Shown one piece after another: positions 50,501 through 59,500 of a stretch of DNA of 64,000 nt. The stretch comes from Campylorhamphus procurvoides (Eukaryota; Chordata; Aves; Passeriformes; Dendrocolaptidae). The stretch is from positions 1,744,088 to 1,808,087 of the forward strand of contig WBMV01004761.1 in NCBI GenBank assembly GCA_013396655.1, given 5' to 3'. The translations under genes were made by a program, and so were the position numbers. How positions within the stretch are numbered: position 1 is the first letter of the stretch; each line of letters starts with the position of its first letter. Below the pieces are notes generated by a model. It was not told the origin of the DNA. It saw only the letters and a list, made by a program, of their open reading frames with translations, and ran no database searches.

Positions 50501-53500
50501 AACCTTAACAAGTTTCAAGCACTATTTCAAGCCTTCAGTTTTAAAAACAGACAAGGTCTTATGAAACCTAAAATGTACTTTTAAGGTTTTTGGGGTTTTT
50601 TGTGTCAAGGTGTTTTGTCATGTGTGCACATTTTCTGCTAACAGATTCTGAAATCCAAAAGACTGCTTTTATCTGGCGAGTTGACAGTATAAAGCATTCC
50701 CTTACAGGTTCTTTTGCAAAATACATCATATAAATAGCACAGTGCACAGGACAGTATTTACTGCAAACTGAGGGGCAACCTTGAAGACTTCTCACTTTCT
50801 AATTTAGATTTTTCTTTATAGGTATCTCAGTTGTCTTGGATTGAAAAGAAAGTAGCTACTGCTCTCTTTGGGACTCCACCAACATCAACAGTAGAAGAAG
50901 CATTGCAGAATTTCCTTAAGGTAAGTCCTCCCCAAGGGTTTCCCTGTGTGGCTGTTTACCAGCTCCTCTATGTGACTCATGTAAAAATGTCTGTTCAGCA
51001 GGTTGTGTTCAGTAGCTGTAAATACTGGGCTCTTCTAAACACCACTGAGCTCTCTACTAAAATATTTTTTCTTTTCTGTTTTAAAATTAGTTTGGAGATG
51101 ACTGACTAGCACCTTTCTTTTCTTTCTTTAGCTTTAGGGAATTCTTCAATTACTTGACATGGTTAATAATTACTGGATATAATAATGTGCCATTGAAATA
51201 AATTACCATAGTGATAATTGCTGATTTGCCCATTTCTGCACAAGGGTTAACATAGGCAAGGAGAGCTTTGGCATTGTGATGCGTCTCTTTTTCTTCTCTG
51301 AAGCTTTTTCTCATTGAATTTCAGTAGAAGCATTTCATATTTGTGGAGATGAAATTACCTTTGTAGCAAATTAGAAAGTAAAGCTGTCATACAAGTCCAT
51401 GTTCCTGGGCATGTATGAGAATACAGTTATGAGAAAACACCACATGAGTAAAATAAATCTCCCTTTCTGTGTCTTTTATATGAATAATTTCTACTTCTGG
51501 AGCTGAAGAGTGTACAAGCTTTTCACTTCACTGAATTCAAAGCATAAACTTTCATCATTACGATTACTTTCAGAAAGTTTCTTTAAAGAATTGGACAGGC
51601 ATATTTTCTTCACTTTCAGAAGTGCTTGTTTTCTGTGTTCTTAGTCTGTTTAAAGATGGAATGATCTCCTGAATTTTGGATGGTACAATATGTTACCATC
51701 TTCCCAGTTCAAGAGAAATTATCTTTAAGGTCAAATTCCCAAAGTGGTAGAAATAATTTGAAACATTCACTTTAGCTTCAGGACATTTTGTGGTGGGCTG
51801 CAGAGTGACTGTGGTTTTAAGTCATCTTCTGCAACAAAAATTAAATTACTGTCTAAAAGACAATTGTTTGAGTTTCTTTTTCAATTGTTTGATTCTATGC
51901 AATTGTGGTGAAAGCTACATTGTTTTGGTCCAAGGATTACAGCTACTATAAATTTCACTTATGTAACTTTTCTCTCCCAAAAGCTGTTTGTTGATTAAAA
52001 CTACTTCTTGGCTAGTAGATAATTGGTAAGGTTTTTACTCATTTTCAAACTTCTGCATCTCTAATGTGTTTTAAGAGGAAGACATTCTTGAACTTTTTTA
52101 ACCACCTGAACTTTTCAGAAGATGGTAGTGTGAAAAGAAATGTGAACCCAGAACTAGAAGATAACAGGTCTGAGAGAAATAATTGTGAAGTTGATGAACA
52201 CAGTGCATTAGTTGTTACACAAAGTGTGAATGGTTGATTGCTTTCTAATTTATTTGATGTAAGTGAATGAATCTGATAGATCTTGTACAGAATGATCTGA
52301 TGTCTTTATAAAGCACTTAGGGAGAGAGGAGAGCAAGCAGTACAGAACATTTTTATGAGTTCAATATCAGCATCTGATGTGCCTGGTCTAGAGTCTGACT
52401 TTTGAGTTTTCTTGTTCTCTTGATGTTTTTTTTTGAAGTGCTAAACAGACTGCATTACGCACAGTAGGGATGTTTCCGTCTGATTTGAGGAAGTGTAGTC
52501 CATTACTAAAAATGTTATGCAGACCACATAAATCCCATCACACAAGTTTTATATCTATTTTCTTTCCTGTTTTTTATTATTTAGGCAGAAGAAATGCATC
52601 CAGGATATTCCAAATGCAATTACGTGTATTTGGCAAAGGTAAAAAAGTTCTTTTAAAAATAATGATTTGTAGAGTCTGGTATTCTTACAGTGGTCTGATT
52701 GGAAACAAAATGTTTTTTCTTCTCAGTGCTATAAAGATCTTGGCCAGAAAAACAATGCACTGAAGTACTGTGATTCTGCACTGTCAATTCTCTCAGTTAC
52801 TAATGAGGTGGGTATTGAAAGTGATAACTTGTTCCCTTATGACTGCTCTCTTGTCTTTGGCATCCATTACTGCACTGTTGGTAATAACATAATGTTTCAG
52901 TTTTTCCTCTGAATACAGAACCTTCCTTTTTCCTCCACTCTAGGTTGTCTCATTACAGTTGTCTATATCAACAGCTTTAAAAAAATCTTTGTTTGGGGAA
53001 CTGACAGGGACTTTTCAGTATCAGAAATTGAATTGCACTCTTTGTAATTCAACCCACTTCATTAGACTATCCCAAGCATAAGCAGTTGAGTGTGTCACTC
53101 TATAGCTGTGCTGAAGTTTTACCCCAGACCTACGTTTTTCAGAGTTGTGAAAGCATTGGGATTTTTATCTGACAGTCTCTGTCTCTGCTCCTGAAAGCCT
53201 CTGGTTTGTGGATCTTGTCAAGGGCAGTATATTAACTGCAGAAGAGGTAGGTGAGTTGTTCAAGATAACCTTTGTATTCAACCACAGTACAGTTGGTGCA
53301 GTTCTTCCAGTTACATCTACTGGAACATAGTTTGTTCTTAGAGGTGATTAGATTCCTCTTTAGGCCCTTCAGAGTATTTTTAGTATGTGGACACAATATT
53401 TCTACTGATATTTGAGAGATTTTAAGTTACTTAATTTCTGAAATATAAACCAAGTTATGACAAGAAGGTTCACTCTGTCTGATCTCTGAAGCAAGTTCCA

Positions 53501-56500
53501 TAATGACTGACCTAGAAACATCTTACCATCCTAGAGCATGACAAGTTCAGACCTGGGCTTTGTCAGCCTAAGGAACCCCCTTTGAACACAGCAGATGTGG
53601 TGTGGAGAGAGAGGTGATTCCAGAGACAAATTGGCCCTATCCCATTTAATTCTTTGCAGTTAAGGAAAAAGACCATTAAATAGCTCTGTAACTTGATTGG
53701 CAATAAGTGCTGTATGTGGAGCACTAACACATTTATGTCAAGTGTTCCTGCTGGGAAGAAAGGCCATTGCTTGCCTCACCAGCTGCTGGCCCTGGATGGC
53801 CTTAATTTTGGCCCAGGTTACAGTATGTGCCAATTATAAATTATAAAGTAATCATTGCTTAAGTTCAGTGTTTTGTTAAATATGTATTGGTACAGATACG
53901 ACGTAAGCAATATTTTCACTCTGCTTTATTCTTTACTTAGTGTTAAAATATACCTTCTGTTTGCCTATTACAGAGCATAGGAAAGACTGCTATAAATTAT
54001 CTCTTTTAATACCCCATCACATTTTGGAAGTATTAGCAGACCTGAGAAGGAGGGGAGACCCTGGGGTGAGACCAGTCTGAGGGTTAGGTGTATATATTCT
54101 GGCAAACAATGATGGTGATGAGAATAACAATGATACTGGTTGTGGACAAAAGAAGGAGCATCAACTGGGCCCCAAAAATCTTTTGTCCATCTGATGATTT
54201 GACCTCTTCTGTTTTGACTAATTGTACAGACATCAAGGATTTGTCTCCTTTATCTTGTTTACTTGTGATGTGTTTTGAGTTAAGTTTAGAAAAAAGAGTT
54301 CAGAAAAATATGGCTTTAGAGCAATAGTATGCAATTCAGTTTTAAAAATAACAACCAAGCAGTCAGCACAGGGTAAAACCGAGTGCATGCTGAAAGGAAT
54401 TACTGTGAAATGGAGATCTGGAACACAAACTCTGCTGATGCTGACTGTTACCTCAAATCCCATCTGAATTTGAGTATTACATGTTGTTTTGGTTATTGTG
54501 CTTGAGAAAGACTGTTAGTGATTTTTGGGAAATCATGTTGGAAATTAAGTGGTTCAGGGCTTGGAGCTGTATGTAGGAATAACATTTAGTCAGATTAGTT
54601 TAAGGGAGGGAAGAGACTGTAATAAAACTAAAGAGACATTGGGCAGAGAGTAATAAACAGAGGCTGATTAAGTGCCTGAATTGACTACAGCCTTGTCGAA
54701 GATGGGGTTCATGGTCTGAAAAAAAGCACAGGTCAGCAGCAGCCTGAGGATTTCTTTCAGTTTTCCACAGCACAGGATCTCAAGGTTGTCAGCAGCATGG
54801 TATGTTGTCACAGCCATGGGAAACCCATCATTCCCAAGTGTAATCATAGTTTCTCATGTGAGTTTTCTCTTTTTCTTCAAGCGGGGGAATTCCTTTGCTC
54901 TTAAATGTTGGCTTCTGCTGAGAATCATGTATTTGTATAAAGGCATAAAATCAGGAGCAGACTGAGAGACAAAGCTGCTGGAAAGGTGCCACATTGAGAA
55001 AATGTATAGTATTTCATGATACAAATCATCCTGCAGAAAAATAATCATAGACAATGGTTTACTTTTTATTGCTTCTGAGCATCCACAGTTTCCAGTGACT
55101 TCTGGGAACCAGAGGTGCTTGGCATCAGTAAAGTAGCTCTTTTTAATCCTCAGGTCAAATTCTCAGCTGCTGTAGCTCAGGACACTTCTTTGACACTTTT
55201 TCTAGGATTCATTTTGTGTAACATTTTGAGTTGTGATATTATTTTTGACTTGAATGTTGTATCATATTCAAATATCCCTTCTGTGCATCTGTGCTACTAC
55301 TTGCAGAACATCTTTTAGTTCAAAGGGTAAAGGGGCTTCCAAACATAGCTAATCCTTGTTAAAGAAAAAATAACATCATATGGCCAATTTGAACTCCCTT
55401 ATGAGTCTTAAAAAGGATACCACAGAAATTATAAAAGAAGAAACAAGTTCTGTTTGAACAACTCCTGTAAGTCATGTAAGTTAAGAGTTACAGGATGATT
55501 TTTAAAAATAGGGCAGTTTTTAAAAATAGTTCGGCACATTTTTATCTTAGCAGTCTACACATTATTTTTAGTTTAATAGGAAATACATGAGATGTGGTGC
55601 AAATTGAATCTGAAAAAAATAAACGGATGTTACAGTGCAACTTAAGAGACCTTTTCCTATCCTCTGTACTCTAAACAAAAACCTCCAATGAATCATACAG
55701 TCCTTCCTTGGCCGTAACTACTGTCATACTGTAGAGTGTTGTTTCACTGCTGGAGGTGCATGGGACATTAAATTGTCCAGTTTTTCTCTGGTTGCTATCC
55801 AGGTGGATAACCTCAGGGTCCTGGGAAATATTTGCCCCTTCAGTAAAAGAGATCCCTAATGTTCAGGGCTGCTGTGAGTTATTGTGAAGTGCTTGACAGC
55901 TGCTCTGTTCATCTAGTGCATGTTGTATTAACCTTACTGAGACGCCTTACTTTGTAGTGTGCTCAAAGCCTTGGTGAGTGTGACTACATAAAGGGCTGTT
56001 GAAACCAGATGTGGTGGACTACTGTGATGGAACAAAACTACTTTTTTAAATTTGAAGGCAAAAATGTAATTTAATTTTGAAAACACAAATGTCTGTCTTG
56101 CATATAGAAAGACAAAACGTGTGTGTGTGTGTGCTTGATTAAACACATGGTGCTTTGCTTGTAAGTGGAATAAGATACTAATTTCTTGTTTATAACAAAG
56201 ATTATTGTGTGTTTTCAAGGCTGAAACTTGTAGAAAATTCAAGTCTCAGCGTAGGATTATAAAGTATAATAAGAAAGTCTAATTTCTTGTATCTGGAGAT
56301 GACTGTGGGCCATGAGAGTGAACTCTGTGACCCTAGGACCAGTAAGCTCACCAAAAAGGAATTAACAGCCTAGCAGAGAAAGAGATTGAAATTTGGTCTC
56401 TGTGACCTTTTTTGAAAATGAATCTATAAAGCAGCAGTTACACTACAAAAAGTACAGTCTTGGAGGAGATGAAGGCACAAAAGCAGGAAAAATACAAAGG

Positions 56501-59500
56501 AAAACTGTTTGCACTGACAGTTGCTGAAAATCATACTTAAAATGCAGATAAAAACTTCCCTTTAGCTGAGAATGTGTTTTACAAAATTATTGGTCATTTA
56601 AAACACAGTCTTTCCCAGCAATTACAAATTATGGCAATTCAAAGTTCAAATTAACAAGTGTGAGAGATTTAGATATTACAGAAATTGATCCTAATGACAT
56701 TCACTTCTTACAGGTGTAGAATGTCAGGAAGCAGAGACTTGTTAAAGACTCTGCCTTCAGCCTCAGTGACACCTGAAACTCATGTGGAGGAGGAGGTAAA
56801 TGTAATAATAGGCAGGAACCATGGCTGAATGTTTACACAAGAGTGCAGCTACTGAGGAGAAATCCTACCCTTACAATTTGCTTGTACTTTGTTTTACATC
56901 ACCATAATTGATCTCCCTGATTATTAGTTTAATTTTTAGTATTGTCTGTAAGGAAAAAAGTTGGAGTTACAGAGGGATGGAAGAAAGGTCAGAGTATAAA
57001 CTTCAGCACCTATCAGCTATTCCTATTACAACAGTACATTTGTTTATCTGGGTTATCAAGATGTTCCAAGAAATACCTACTCCAGCCACCATAGATCAGT
57101 CATTTTGCAAAATAATGGAAGTGTTAAGATTTGTGTTCATTTTGAATTCTAGGCTGTTGTTTTCCTGTTAATACTGTGGAGATGAACAAGGATTTCATAA
57201 TAGCTACCACCCACCCAAACTTAAAATATCATTAGTGTATACTTAAAAAAAACTATTTCTTGATTAGTGGTTTTATGTACTCTGAATGCAAGTGCTTCAA
57301 GCTCAGGGAATACACTTTTTAAAATCTTAGATCAGATTTCAAACTGTAAAATGCTAGGGGAAAATGAGACAGTTGTTAAAGGGTTGCTAAAAGAATTTGA
57401 GACTGCCTATATTTTACATTATTTTGCACTTCAAAGAATACAGTCTGTATTTCTATATCTTGGTGATTAGGCCAATTTTCTGTCTATATGTTTTTGAAGT
57501 TCTCGCCAAAAGGTTTGTTTGCGTTTTCTGCTTATTCTTTCTCTCCCTCCAAAAACAATTCCAAAAAGTGATGAAGATACTTTTTGTGGTGTCATAGTTT
57601 CATACATAAGGATAAAGTCTATCCTGATAAATACTGAGCTTGTTATATTTATGATTAAACTGTCTACCACAAAGTATTCGTTTCAACATCCTATCAAAGG
57701 TAACACAGTTTTAGCCTAGTTCTTGGTCAGCTGACGATTCCTCAAAGTGTGGAGTGTATCTCCCCTGCTGGTGTGCAGGTCAGGGGGTCATGATGCAGGG
57801 GCAGAATGGGAGAAGTATTTACAGACGTGGTGGTGCACTGCAGGATGGCAAAAATAGGTTTGCAAAAATCTCTACTTTTTGTAGGGTAGCTGGGCCAAGT
57901 GAAGCTGCTTGGATCTTGAAATACATGGTCTTGGAGTCAACATACAGGGTGAAGGAAAGCCTTGACAAGCATCTTTCTGAGGGGGCTGTAACTGGGCGTG
58001 ATGGTGTTCAGGCTGTTTCAGCAATGACTGTGCAGAAAGAAAAGCTGTAGGTCCCATTGTGGCAGCAGCTCGACAGAAAGAGGAGAATGTCTTTAACACC
58101 AAAAGCTTCACATTGTGTACAATGGCAAAAAATAGTAAAAAAACAGATTATACATGAAACATAGACTTTTAAATTAGGAAAGAACTAGTGCATTGAAAGG
58201 TTACATGACTATTATTCTAAGTTATATTCTGCTGTTTTTAAATTTTTCGACAGCAGTCCTTAAACTGCCTGACCTGTTTATTCACAGTCTTCTAGGTATG
58301 AAAGGGTATTTTTCCTTCTACTTGAAATAATACCCAAAAGTGTGTAATTATTGTCAGCTATGTGTTTTAAAGGTGTGCTTGCATTGATCCTGAAGGTCTT
58401 AAAAAGTCGTAGTTAATCCCCAGAGGAAGATACTAAAAATTGGAAAAAACATAAAATGCCCAAACTTGTGAATACAGGACTCACATAGAAGGTGGCAAGT
58501 GGATGATTGCATTGATGTATAGAAATGTCTAAGGGGGAAAAATGCTATTATGCAATTATTAGCACGTACTACGGTCACACCATATGTGAGAGCCTATCAT
58601 TAAACTAAGGGATAGCATTTAGCCTGGTATGATTTATGTTGTCCACAAGAGCTATTGCTCTCTAACTAAAAATCCCTGTGCGTGTTTGGGAGTCTTTTCT
58701 GTTGCAGTCCAGTTTTTCTCCTGGAGCTGCAAAGGAATAATACAGCTGTGCCCGAAAGCAGGAGTGTCTCTCAGCACCTCATTGCTGTTACTGCGTATCA
58801 GAGTACAGCTTTGGACCACCCTTGCAGCCCAGCTCGTTTAATATACCATGCTGCCCTGCTGACTTCAATGAAACCCTACAGGATGCATGTCAGCTTGGGG
58901 TTTGGCAGTGGTTACACACAATTATGTTTTCGTTGGCTGGTGTGACCGTTTTGGTTGTGGTCCTGGGGGCGTATCGCTCTCTGCTGACACTTGGGACTTT
59001 GTCAACAAGTGCACACATGTGCGGTGCCTGGGTTGAGCGTGTTTAGTGCATAAGGAAATAATTAGCAGAGATGGCAAGTAAAATCATTATCTTTCTGCCT
59101 TTTCTTTAATTGCCTTTTAATTTTTACATGCACATTTATATGTGTAAGTGTGTCTGTATATGTATTTATCAGTAATTTTTTTTGAGCAGAAATGAACTGT
59201 CAAAATGTGGACTACTTCCAGTTAAGCCAACATTCTCTTTTTCCCACCAGCTCTCTCTTCCTTCTTGCGCTTGTTTTCAGCTCCCTCTCTTCCCTGTTCA
59301 GTCCCTGGCCTCTCAGGTCTTTTTTTTTCCTGTGCATATCTCCTGTGAATGATGAAACGTAAAAGAAAAGCAACTAAATAGGAAGAGGGAAAAATACAGT
59401 TGCTGACCCTGCAATTGGAATACCTTTTGTGTAGCAGTTTGCAGAACATTTTGAACTCCCATTCAACTCTGAAAATGATATCAGAAATGTTCAATAAATG

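Larger units (their letters stand above)
42796..50821 (+). other. RMDN2: RMDN2 intron between coding exons 6 and 7 (8026 nt)
   Basis: Bounded by GTAAGTTGTG and TTTTTCTTTATAG. Contains one inverted CR1 copy (about 48530-48843), a compound CA/TA/ATGC microsatellite (about 46959-47012), and two overlapping minus open frames at 43623-43986 that I could not assign. A GC-richer segment at about 47100-47560 is unexplained. Confidence 0.88.

Noticed and set aside
58682..59046. Plus frames of 74-87 codons with a hydrophobic helix ([16 protein letters not shown])
   Set aside because: No family match, no splice context, and several overlapping frames are open at once. Treated as chance hydrophobicity from a G/T-rich stretch.
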